Source: Tribonema minus
Lineage: Eukaryota > Sar > Xanthophyceae > Tribonematales > Tribonemataceae
Direction: 5' to 3'
DNA: 64,000 nucleotides
Assembly: GCA_017506865.1 (NCBI GenBank)
Contig: JAFCMP010000401.1
Span: 496,001-560,000 of the forward strand
Shown here: in pieces, positions 12,801-22,422 of the stretch
Position numbering within the stretch: the first letter of the stretch is position 1
How the letters are laid out: each line of letters begins with the position of its first letter
Translations under genes and position numbers: made by a program
The notes under the pieces: generated by a model
The model's database searches: none
What the model was told of the DNA's origin: nothing
What the model saw: only the letters and a program-made list of their open reading frames with translations

Positions 12801-15800
12801 TATCTGCCGCTCCTTAGCCAGCTGCTCCTCGTACCAGTCCTGATCGTCATAAGCTCCTGAGCTTGAGCACGCTCCATGCCCCTTGGGCATTGGTCGCCTC
12901 TGTCACAGCTCGACCTCCGGGCATGCCTGTGTAGCGCACCAGCCATACGCTGTGCCCACGTCGCATTGGGTGTGCCTTGCAACATCCTCAACCCCTTGCC
13001 GATGCCACGGTCCTACCACGCTGGGATCTACGGACCCTTCCCCGTGCCTGGGGTGGCAATCTGTGCTGACATAATGGCCGTAGCTCAACTGCTCCGCTTG
13101 TGCACGACGCTAGCGCTCCGAAGTCAAGCTGCTCCTGCTGCTGCTGTTGTTGCCGAACGACGTACATCCCTGATGTAGCTGCTGCTGCCGTCGTCGTGAG
13201 GTAGAGTTGGCCACAGCTGAACTCGCATGCTGAATCTAGTCGGATGCCTTCCTGCACCTGACCTCACAGCGTGATGCCGCTCGTGCTGTACGCTGTCTCC
13301 TACTTAGGTATGTCCTCCACGCCAGCAAACGATAGGTGATCAGCCGTCCTCGTCGCTGCTGCGCGTGCGCCCATTGATAACCCAGTGGCTTCGGAAGCTG
13401 GGGACTGTCTTCTTCAGCTGTGCAGGCTTCTCCTCATGAGCGCAGGCTCATAACCATTGAGAAGACCGGGGGTGCGCAGAGAGAGAGGAGAGCAGCCATG
13501 CCCTGGCCGCAGGCCGCCCGCAGGCGCCTCGAGCTGGGAGAAGAAGAAGTGATATTATTGCTGACACAAAACAAGGGCCAGCGGGAACCTTCCGTTCCGT
13601 AGGGGCACCAGAACCTTCAAGAACTTGCTAGAACTTACTGGAGAAACCCTTAGAACTGGACCGTGCCCTACCCCTAGGGTATGCACTAAGTATTGGACCA
13701 TCTCATATTCCAACAGTGAGATCCTCATTGACGACCGCGGCGTCGCCAAGGTTAGCGCTGCCGCGCGTGCTGCCGTGTGCGAACGGGCATTCGGGGTGTT
13801 GCTGCCACTGCGATGCGCGCGGTGTGTGGCATGGTCATCAGCGGTGGCTCAACGCCATGCGCGTGTGTCACTGGTCGAGGTTCTGATGTGTCGTCAGTTG
13901 AGTGCGTCCCCGACAGGACATTGCCTCAACTTGAGGTTTTGCCACCCCTCGACGCACTCGCAGAGGGGGGGGGGGCGATGCGTACAACTCGCATCACGCC
14001 TTGTACCCCCCCTCCCCTGCAATCACATTATTCCCGCTACTGCGCTCACGCAATGCAGCACGGCAGCCATCACATATTCTGTCGCGACATGTGACGCTCA
14101 CATTGCCCCCCCCCCCCCCCCCCCCCCCCCTCCGGGGGTGCCGCCTCTCCCTCCTCGCACCTCTGCGTCTCCAAAGTGCTAGATCTCAACTGTCGTGACG
14201 CTCAGTGCCCCCCCCCCCCCCCTCCCCCTTCCCCCGCCCTCTCTCTCCTCGTAGCTCTGCGACTTTGGCGCCTCCAAGATGCTGGATCTCAACCAGCTCG
14301 GCCTGGGCGACCACACGCGAGTTGGAAGCCCGTACTTCATGGCGCCGGAGGTGCTGCTGCGCCAGGAATATGGAGCTCAGGTATGCGCATGTACTTTTCA
14401 TCAATTCTCGCTCAGGGCGCGAAAAGCCCAGACTTCAAAGTACGTTGCAATCCTCATTTTGAGTGATATCTTTTTTGCCGTTCCTACTTGGGAGTATCAG
14501 GTGTCTTATATGGAGCTCAGGTATGCGCGCATATCCTTCAAAGTATATGGCAATCATAATTTCGAGCGATATGTTTTTCGCAGTACCTACTTGGAGCATC
14601 AAGTGTACCATCATGAGAATGTATCCAGCGGACCAGCACCATACCATGCTCCTCAACACACTTTGCATCAACTACAACCCTTCAACAACCACGGTGCAGG
14701 AGGGCTCGGCGCGTAGGGTGTCTGATGGTTCATCGCCAGTGAACACTGGAAGAGCCATGCATCCGCACTTGCTTACCACGCACCAGCACTTCCTGAGCGT
14801 CAGGTGGACGCGAGCACTGCGAAATCGTGACGCATACGCAGCGCTGCCAAGCCGTATAGATATATACTTCCAAAGTCTACATATTTGTGTGAGTGTCTGC
14901 GGGCCCGCGGCGGCGCCGTGCGCTCGCGCGCTTATCGGCTGAGCATCACCGCTGCGACATGCGCCGACGCATGTATGTTCTGCAAGAAGCGTGGACTCTC
15001 GACGCCGCCTCCGCACGGTCCGTAGATGCGCTGCACGTGGCAGTGCTCAGCGGCGGCGCTCAGGCGCCCTGCAGAGTCTGTGGACGACGCAAGGTGAATC
15101 TGTGAGTACAAGGTGGTTGTTGCAACTGTCTTCCGAAATTGCACTTTTTGAGTAGTTCTCGCTCAGGGCGCGAAAAAGCCTACATGAACGGCATCGAAGC
15201 TTGCTGTCCGGAATCTACAGGTCGTGTGACAGTCTGGAAGTGTCTCAATGACAATCACTCAAACGACGCCGCCAACTGGCATCTCGGGATCTCCCCCTAC
15301 GTCCTCGTCCATGTGCCCCCCGCAAAACTGTACTACACGTGCTAAGCTCCCCCCCCCCCCCCCCACCCCCGCCTGCGCATGTCGCAGGGCAAGGCGAACT
15401 CATGAGTGATACACGGTGACTGCATAACATGACATGACTTGAATCGTTTTCACAACATAACTAATTAACTGTACCCCCCCCCCCCCCCCCTTGCCTGCAC
15501 ATGTTGCAGGTTGACATCTGGAGCTTGGCCGGCGCCATGCTGGAGATGGCGACGGGCAATCCGCCGTGGGCAACGCTCAACCTGCGCACGCCCGTGGCGC
15601 TCAAGGAGTGGATCAAGCGGTGAGCGCCGCGCATCGATACCTACATACCGTTATACGGGCGTGCCTGCTGAGCGATGTGTTGCCATGGACGCTTATACAT
15701 ATCCTCTGGCCTCGTACGCCCTGGATTACAACATCAGGGGCCTCTGCGCACTGAAGTCTTTAGCTGCCGCTGCAATCACGGAACGCCGTACATAGCACAC

Positions 15801-18800
15801 ACTGCTTGAAGTCTTCCGCTACCGCTGTGACCCCCCCCCCCCCCCCCCCCCTCCCCCTCGTCGCGCGCGCAGGAACGACGGGCCGCCGCCGCTGCCCGAC
15901 ACGCTGTCGCGCGCGATGGTCGCCTTCCTGTCGCGCTGCTTCCACCGCGACCCCATGCAGCGCCCGACGGCGCGCCAGCTGCTCGCGGACCCCTTCCTGG
16001 ACCTTCTCAACATGGCGGACTCGCCGCTGCCGGCGGACCAGGTGAGACTACTTCAAGTTGAACTTGAAGTTTTTGTTGGCGCGCCCAGCTGCTCGCGCAC
16101 CGCTTCCGGGACCTTCTGTTACGTCAAAAAACATGGCGGACTCGCCGCTGCCGTCAGGGCAGGTGAGAGCTCGCCACTTCAATTTGAACTTGAAGTTGTT
16201 GGTGCTCTCAGCTGCTCCAGCTGGCCGTGGACCTCCTCGAGATGGGCGGACTCGCCGCTGCCGTCGGAGGGTGAGCTCGCTATTGCAACTTGACTTTGAC
16301 GTTGCTGACGCTCCAGCTGGTGGCGACCCTTTGCTGGGCATCCCAATGTAGCCTTTCTTGTCGGCACCTCCAGGGCAGATCGAGCAGTACAACAAATTCA
16401 TCCAGAGTTCTGCCACACCTCAGCATCTGGTTGCACTTGCGGTCGCACTGTGCGCGCCCCTGGCCCCATCATCGCGCGGGACGCGAGCGGGCGTACTCCA
16501 TCACACACCCAATTTGTGACGCCGCCGCACGCGGGAGGTGGGGCGGCACGGCAGCCGTCACCTGCGGCGCTGTTCCAGTGAAAATCACTCGGCGTACCTG
16601 CCCCGTTTGCCAGTCACGAAGCGCTCTTCTCGCTGCCGCATCAAGCGCATACGAGACCAGCGCTCAGCACTGCGACAGACGTCACTTGCGCGCCTGAGCC
16701 CGTGGAAAGGAGCGTTGCGCACGCCGCACCTTTGCGTGCCCCCCCCCTCCCCCCCACACATTTGCACGTGGCCCACGCAGTCAGTGCCGCCCTTTCAATT
16801 GGAGTGCCGCTGTGACTTTTGCTCATGCCCCCCTCCCCGCCCCCCTTGCCACAAGCGCTGCAGTGTCTCGCATGCTCCGTCCAGACCACGTCGTGCTCAC
16901 CCCCTACCGCTGCTGCGACTGTTGCCCCCCCCCCCCCGCCCGCCTGTCGCGGCAGGCCGGCTTTGGGGGCGAGGCGCAGGCAGAGGATCTGGAGAGGATG
17001 GAGCCCAAGGTGGCGCGCATGCGCATCCGCAGGGCCAGCTTCACGGACCTGTCCGCCGCCGACGTGAGTGCGCGTGCGTCAACCTCATGTTTGAAGTTTT
17101 GAGGGCGCGTCAACTTCATGTTTGAGGTTGTGTGCACCTCGTGAAAAGTCAGCCTCAGGTCCCGTCGCCGTCGCGCGCCGCTGAACTCTCAAGCGCCCTG
17201 AGTAGTCAGAGGAGCGCACGCGTATGTGCAAGTACGTGCGGCCAGCCGCGTGAGGGCGCATCCACTTCCCATTGATGTCAGGCCCTGCCGCCGCGCGCTG
17301 TTGAACTCAAGTACACAACCTCTGTCCTAGAGTCTTCAGAGAGACGCGTGTTAGCACATAACCTTTATCATAAAGTCTGCGCATTTGCACACATGTGGGG
17401 CTAGCCGCGTGAGTGCGCACCCACTCCCCCCATTCAGCGTCGCGCGCTCCGTGAAATCATCAGCTTCAGGTCCTCGTGTCGTGCGCTGTTGAAGTTGAGT
17501 GCCCGCGCACCTGCGCTCCGAGAAGCGCGCTCGGTTGTGGCGGTGCCGGCGCGCGGCCATGAGGCAACGACGCCTGCGCGGCGTTCCGCGCTGCGGACAT
17601 ATGCGTAGCGCCGCGCCGCTTCCGCAAGCACAAGCTCATGCGATTCTTGAAGCATGTGCCCGCGTGTGCGGCGCCACGCGCTGCGGCGCTGGTGCTCGAC
17701 TCGCGTAGTCACAGTACTTCACGTTTGGTATGCACACATGGCTTTCCTACTTCAAGCGTCAATCCTGACGGGTCTCGTCTCGCGCGCGCGCCGCCGCCGC
17801 AGGCTGCCGCGGACGGCGGCCCGCCCTCGCGGCCGCTGTCGCTCAACAGCGCTCAGCACCACTCGCCGCCGCCGCCCGCGCGTGCGAGCGGCTCGCTCAC
17901 GTCCTCGCCGACGGGCGCCACCATGCGGGCAGGTATGTATGCTCGCATGTGCTCACTTCTGCGGCAGAGCGCAACTGCCTGGTCTAACGCGAAAGAGCGC
18001 AATTCGAGTCGTGACGCTGCGAGCGCGCACCCGCCGCCGCGGTGCCCCGCCCGCCCCATGCGGCAGCGCCATGGGCAAAACCCCCCCATCAGTCCCCCTG
18101 ACGCGTGCTAGACGCGCGCGTGTGCGGCGCGGCTGTACCGTGTATAGGGGTTGCTGAGGCACCGGCGAGTGCTGGTCAACGGCGCTGCAGCGCGCGAGGT
18201 GTACCTTTACGGCGGCGCGTGTGACGTGCGTTCGTGCGGTACCGTCACGTCGTGCCACTGCACGTCTCGGCTCGTGCATACAAGTGCTGCCCGCGCCAGT
18301 TCGCCGTCTTTTGCGCAGGCGCTGCTCCATGTGCCGGTGTCTGCACGCAGCATCTCTGCTTCACTGTGAGGTTGGTCGCTGCTGCCAGCTTGTACTCGGT
18401 CACATACATCAACGTGCGGTTAGGAGCTATGGTACCCACCCATCCCCCCTCCCCCCTCGGCCCTCGTTGCTGCCCCCCCCCCCCGCCACCGGCGCTCAAC
18501 GCGCATGCTCAGGCACGCACACGTCTTGCAATATGCCTGCTGGTCAGTCACACAACTTCCTTCCACGTGTGCTGCCCCCCCCCGCCTCCCGCGCGCCCCG
18601 CCCCCCCACCTCCGCTGCCGCGCAGGCGTCGCACAGCGCGTCACCGCCGCCTCCCCCCCTGGCGGCTACCCCCCGCGCCGCATGCCCCTCGTCGGCTCGC
18701 CGCTCGCCGTCGCGACGGGCGTCGCGCTGCCGCCGCCACCGCCATCCTCCGCCGCGGCGGCGGCAGTTCCGTCCGCCGGCGGCGCCGCAGAGGGGGTGCC

Positions 18801-21331
18801 CAAGGTGACGCCGCGCGGCACGCCGCGCGCGCGGCTCGCGTCGGCGCTCGCCGGATCGCAGGCGGGCTCGCCGAACGGCGTGAGCGCGCCGCCGCCGCCG
18901 GGGGCGCACCTCAGCGGTGGCGGCAGCGGCGGCGGCGCGGGCGGCATGCAGCGGCGCAGCGTGTCCGCGGTGCTGGTGCCGCCGAGGTGAGGCTGCAATG
19001 AAATGTGTCAGACCGCTAGCAGGCGAGTCGCTGCTGTATGTGCGCGCGCGCAGCCCTGGGGTCAGGGTGCGACGCGAAATGCTGTCGCGCACGCCCTGCA
19101 GCGCGCTGGCGCCGCCGCTGAGACAGTTACGTTTTGTGCTTGAGTGGAGCAGGGACGGCGTCATTGCCGTACAGCGTCATCATCAGGCCGCTGCCGTGAG
19201 ACCACCTGGCGCAGTGTTGGGCAGGATCTGCGAGCGCACGCGCACAGCTATGCTGATGAGGGTTTTGATGCTCGTACTGGAATGCCCCCCCCCCCCCCGC
19301 ACCCCCCCACCCACCCCCCATCCCTCCGCCCATGCACTTTATGCGGACCCCACGTGGCTACCCCCATACTTGTGTTGCAACAGGGTTAGAGTCAGGTTTA
19401 GGCCGCTTGTACACTCGGACTCAACGTCGCTGCCGCCCCTGCTTGCGTTCCTGTGTGGTTGCAGGGCGCTGAGCGTTCACCCCGCGCACCTGCGCGGCAG
19501 CAGCGCGCGCTCGCCCATATCTGGCGGCGGCGGCGGCATCTCGTCGCCGCTGACGAGCCCGCGCATGCGCGGCGGCGGCAGCAGCGGCAGCCTGCAGCAC
19601 ATGGAGGTCATCGCTCAGGTGCGTCCTCTGCTCCTTGTAGTGAAACTCAGAAGCGCATCCCCCCCCTGCTGTTTGCTCCTTGCAGTGAAATCAGCAGTGC
19701 CTCCCCCCGCTGAAACCGTCCTATGCTTCAAGCAGTGACTGCAGCGAGGCGCGCGCTGCGCTGCGGCGGCGGCAGCAGCGGCGCCAGTTCGCGCCGCCCG
19801 TGCGCCGCGCAGCAGATTTTTCTTGACATGCACGCGGCAGCACATTGGATCCGCTTTCTTACGCTGCCAGCAAAGCGATGCCCTCATGGCTGCTGCCCTA
19901 TCAAGCCCCCTGCAACGCGTCTGCGACGCTCCATGCGCCGCTGAAGCCGCCGCCGCTCTGACTGTCGTCGCCGCGCGCGTGCGCTGCTGCCGCTGCTGCG
20001 CAGGGCGAGCGCGCTCTCGGCGAGGCCGCCTGCGACGGCGAGGGGACCCCGCCGCCGCGGCAGCTGCTGAGCCCCGCCAGCACGCCGACGCTGCACTCCG
20101 CAGCGGCGGCGGCGCGCGTCACTGCCGGTGGCGGCGGCGGCGGCGGCGCCGCCGCCGCTCCCATCACGTCCGGCCCCAGCGGCGCCGTGCCGTGCAGCCC
20201 CAACCCGTACGGCGGCCGGCGCCGGCGTAGCAGCCTCTCTGACCTGTCAGGTGAGGGGCCGCGCCGCTGCTGCGGCGGGGGTGTCGCTGCTGCAGCGTTG
20301 TGTCCGTCTGCGGCCGCAAACTGCTGCGCGACGTGTGGTGCATGAGGTCTGGCGGGCATGACGAGGCCTGGCCTCAAAGCTCACTGCAAACGTACGAGGG
20401 TGTGGCCCGTGCTCTCTGCCCCGTCGCCTCACAGAATAGCTGCCCTCACTTGCCGCTGCGCGCAGGCAACGCCGCCGCGTCCGCGGCCGCGCGCGCGCGC
20501 TCCGAGGCGCCGGCGCCGCGAGCGGCGGTCCCGGCGGCGTCCATGCCGGAGCTGGCAGCGACGGTGGACGGCGCAGCCGATGCCCTGGAGGCAGCAGCAG
20601 AGCCGGCAGCACCGGCAGCAGCCGAGGTAGCGGCGGCGCACGGCAGAGCCGCCGGCGGCAGCAGCGGCGTGGACCGTCGTCGCAGCAGCGGCGGCGAACG
20701 CCACCGCCAGAGCAGTGAGCGCCGCCGCAGCAGCGGAGAAAGCCGCCGCAGCAGCGGCGGCGAGGGCCGCCGCACCAGCAGCGGCGGCGAGGGCCGCCGC
20801 ACCAGCAGCAGCGGCGGCGGCGGCGGCAGCGCTGGCAGCAACGATGGCATTGACGGCCGCAGCGCGCCCACCGCGGAGGCCGTGACGCCGCCGGCGCCGC
20901 GCCGCGACTTTGCGCGCCCGCCGCCGCTGCTGCGCACGTCGCTGTCGCCGAAGAAGGATGGCATGCCGGAGCCGCCGACGGTGTCGCCGCCGTCGTCTGC
21001 AGCGACGAGCCCTGGCATGTCGCCATCGCCGTGCATGTCGATCATGCCCGCCAGCGGCGGCGGCGGCGGTGGCGCAATCTACGACATGAGCAGCGCTGCT
21101 GTCGAGAGCGCCGCTGGCGGTGGCGGCGGCGGCGGCAGCAGCGCTGTCTATGGCATCAGCAGCGCTGCCGCGGAGAGCTCGGCTGGCGTTGCTGTCAGCG
21201 GCAGCAGCAGCGGCGGCAGCGGCAGAGTGCCAACCATGGAGGAGGCGTTTGCGCCTGCATCTGCGACGCTGGCGGCAGCGGCGACGGCTGCAGCGGCGGG
21301 CGCAGCCGCTGCGGCTGCGCAACGGATGTGA
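6806..21331 (+). CDS. MAP3K/STE11-type serine/threonine protein kinase with long low-complexity tail
   Basis: Fourteen exons join in phase, all GT-AG: 6806-7960, 8961-9143, 10100-10189, 11015-11113, 11956-12063, 14255-14380, 15510-15619, 15873-16041, 16956-17063, 17803-17932, 18626-18986, 19465-19618, 20004-20250 and 20466-21331. The product is about 1301 aa. Residues 1-90 are a conserved-looking helical block of unknown family, followed by Ser/Gly/Ala-rich sequence. The kinase domain is about 400-650: glycine loop [16 protein letters not shown] lysine, [29 protein letters not shown] (catalytic Asp about 530), [37 protein letters not shown] and [15 protein letters not shown]. These wordings are typical of MEKK/NPK1 relatives, which start MAP kinase cascades. 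The tail of about 600 residues is Ser/Gly/Ala/Pro-rich with many SP and RRxS sites and no domain I recognise. The ATG lies just before a CCGCAG that could be an acceptor, so an upstream exon is possible. Confidence 0.88.
8615..8887 (+). repeat. Tandem decayed copies of kinase exon 2 and its acceptor
   Basis: Bases 8730-8887 repeat 8901-9050: the intron end (gtaactgtcacttg, actgacgcatgcaa, cggccgcag) plus the start of exon 2 up to the glycine-loop codons (ggcggcgagatcgggaag). The copy has an extra T in gcttggaagctgg that breaks the frame before the glycine loop. A more decayed third copy is at about 8615-8725. All are head-to-tail just upstream of the functional exon. Confidence 0.85.
10661..10770 (+). 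repeat. Decayed copy of kinase exon 4 start
   Basis: Shares cttctgctg, ctgccgcgccgccg and gcggagcgcac with the functional acceptor/exon at 10974-11060, then diverges (agcagcttccaggcacggat against agcatcttccaggagtgggt). It lies in intron 3, upstream and in the same direction. Confidence 0.7.
11258..11295. repeat. Dispersed repeat, inverted match to 58889-58928
   Basis: The reverse complement of this stretch (gagctctacgatcttttgat and flanks, allowing two mismatches) recurs at 58889-58928, in an intron of the ABC-F gene. Both lie in introns of unrelated genes, so a mobile repeat is likely. Confidence 0.6.
12222..13715 (-). mobile_element. Non-autonomous copia-type LTR retrotransposon in kinase intron 5
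   Basis: Two direct repeats of 258 bp (12222-12479 and 13458-13715) read as identical. On the minus strand each begins TGTTGGAATATGAG and ends TTCTCA, classic copia-style LTR ends. On that strand the 3' LTR (left) is preceded by a purine tract TGGGGGAGGG, and the 5' LTR (right) is followed by ATGGTTATGAGC, which resembles an initiator-Met primer binding site. The internal part is only 978 bp, with at most a decayed gag-like frame ([15 protein letters not shown]) and no protease, integrase or reverse transcriptase. It must therefore depend on another element. Near-identical LTRs imply a recent insertion. No clean 5-bp target duplication is visible. Confidence 0.88.
13719..13800 (+). repeat. 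Decayed copy of kinase exon 5 end and donor, next to LTR element
   Basis: Matches 12033-12112: atcctcat-gac-gaccgcggcgtcg-caaggt and the following intron (agcgctgcc, cgtgctg, gcgaacgggcatt). It lacks the HRD catalytic codons, and its donor reads AAGGTTAGC. It lies immediately right of the LTR element, so the element sits between the functional exon and its copy. Confidence 0.8.
14140..14198 (+). repeat. Decayed copy of kinase exon 6 start
   Basis: Shares ctccctcctcg, cctctgcg, ctccaaa and tgctagatctcaac with the functional acceptor and exon at 14240-14295, but lacks the DFG codons. It sits between two poly-C tracts about 100 bases upstream of the true exon. Confidence 0.72.
14505..14640 (+). 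repeat. Decayed copy of kinase exon 6 donor region
   Basis: tatggagctcaggtatgcgc repeats the exon 6 end and donor at 14370-14389. It is followed by related intron sequence (ttcaaagta, tggcaatcat, gagcgatat, ttttttcgcagtacctacttgga-like words) that parallels 14428-14500. Confidence 0.65.
15150..15310 (+). repeat. Dispersed repeat copy A (tctcgctcagggcgcgaaaa family)
   Basis: About 150 bp shared with 25582-25735: ctcagggcgcgaaaaagcc, gaagcttgctgt-cggaatct, gtcgtgtgacagtctg-aagt and ctcggg ends. A 35-bp fragment recurs at 14400-14435. In this copy one frame stays open ([20 protein letters not shown]), suggesting an element-derived coding fragment of unknown family. Confidence 0.75.
16070..16345 (+). 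repeat. Tandem decayed copies of kinase exon 8 end and donor
   Basis: The functional end (acatggcggactcgccgctg, then ccagGTGAGA) at 16011-16047 recurs at about 16132-16167 and 16240-16275. Each is preceded by a worn copy of cgccagctgctcgc-ac-ccttcctggacctt and followed by a copy of the aacttgaagtt intron start. A further trace of the cagctgctgg part is near 16310. Spacing is about 110-120 bases. Confidence 0.82.
17068..17500 (+). repeat. Degenerate tandem repeats in kinase intron 9
   Basis: Words such as gcgtgagtgcgc-tcaacttcatgtttga, tcaggtccc-gtcgcgcgc-gctgttgaactcaag and ctagccgcgtgagtgcgcaccca recur three or four times at roughly 100-190-base spacing after exon 9. The first unit includes the donor gtgagtgcgcgtgcgtcaac, so this looks like repeated duplication of the exon edge with loss of the exon part. 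Confidence 0.55.
19627..19710 (+). repeat. Short tandem duplication after kinase exon 12
   Basis: tgctccttgtagtgaaactc, followed by a C run, recurs about 44 bases later as tgctccttgcagtgaaatca, again followed by a C run. It lies nine bases after the donor of exon 12. Confidence 0.6.
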
Positions 21332-22422
21332 CATCCTAAGCAGCCTGCAGTGCAGGAGGACAGTTCAGTTGCGGTGTTGTTTCAGTGTACCTACGTAGTT
21401 CAGTGCAGCCGTTGAGAGGACCCTCGGGAGAATGTTGAAGTTGAAGTTGAGGTACGGGGGTGACGCCAGGTGCGGCGTATATGTAACAGCAAGGGTGCCG
21501 CACAACAGGTGTAGCGGAGTGCAAGCAGTGCGCGATTGCGAGTGATCCGAGATTGTTGTAGTTGGGGGGCGAGACCCTTATCCTACCAGGCTCGAAGAAG
21601 CGCCCGACAAATTGCATGTTGAGCCGTCCAACCCTCCCAGAGAGAGCACATTGGCGCGTCAGCGCGGTCATCCCGCGCGCCGAGAAGCAAGGGGGACACC
21701 ATGTGCTGCGGCAGCCGCAGTACAACAGTCTGTTGTGGTGCCCGACAGTACATACCGCGCCACACGACCCTTCCAAGGAACACGACCTGATCGGAGATGC
21801 AGTACTCTTTGAGATGCGACCACTTTCATGACACACATACATTTGGATGCAACCACCCTGTGTGTGCGCTTTTTTGTCCGCCTTGCTGATATCACAGCGT
21901 GTTCTGAAGCATCGTGTCTTGATGTGCACGAGGTAGTCAAGTGCAAGCGAGACTGATACCGCCGTGGCCCTACACCAATGGTTGTCTCCTTGTGTGCTCC
22001 CATAAAGTCGTAAGACGAGGTTCCATGAGCAAACTCTGAGCACATGGTCGTGGTAGAATTGTTCTCATTGGCAGGACATTCGGCCATTGCTGGTTTGGCG
22101 GTGATTGCTGTGCTAGTCTCTCATGGCTGATCATCAGGAAGCCATTGTTCTGAAAGGCAACATGGTGGACCAATTGATGACGTTTACTGACAAATTGCGA
22201 TGTGCAGCTACTGTTAACATGTTGTAACATCTTCCTGACACAACAAACGGGACTGTCACCTCAGCAAACCCTAGCCCTAGGAGTAAATAGAGCCAGCACG
22301 TTGAACTTTCAGTCAGCTTTGTCACACACAACACACCGCCACCAGCTTTGGGACCAGTCGCCATCGCAAGCCTCGCACATCGACTCTAGGACCCAGCCGG
22401 CGACAGCGGACAGCTCTGCACC
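21332..22422. other. Gap between kinase and secreted-protein gene
   Basis: About 1.1 kb with no supported gene. It should hold the kinase 3' UTR and the promoter of the next gene. A telomere-like ccctagccctagg word is at 22268-22280. Open frames here have no family features. Confidence 0.5.

Noticed and set aside
12216-13720. 5-bp target duplication gtgag for the LTR element
   Set aside because: gtgag follows the right LTR directly, but on the left it overlaps the LTR itself (g plus tgag), so it is a coincidence of the LTR end and not a clean duplication.
13719-13751. Possible mutually exclusive alternative kinase exon
   Set aside because: The copy lacks the HRD catalytic codons and a usable acceptor; inclusion would remove the active site.
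20247-21334. Long minus-strand frames of about 260-300 codons opposite kinase exon 14
   Set aside because: They are mirror frames of a GC-triplet-rich coding exon; composition is Arg/Ala/Cys runs with no motif, and the plus-strand frame is joined in phase to the kinase.
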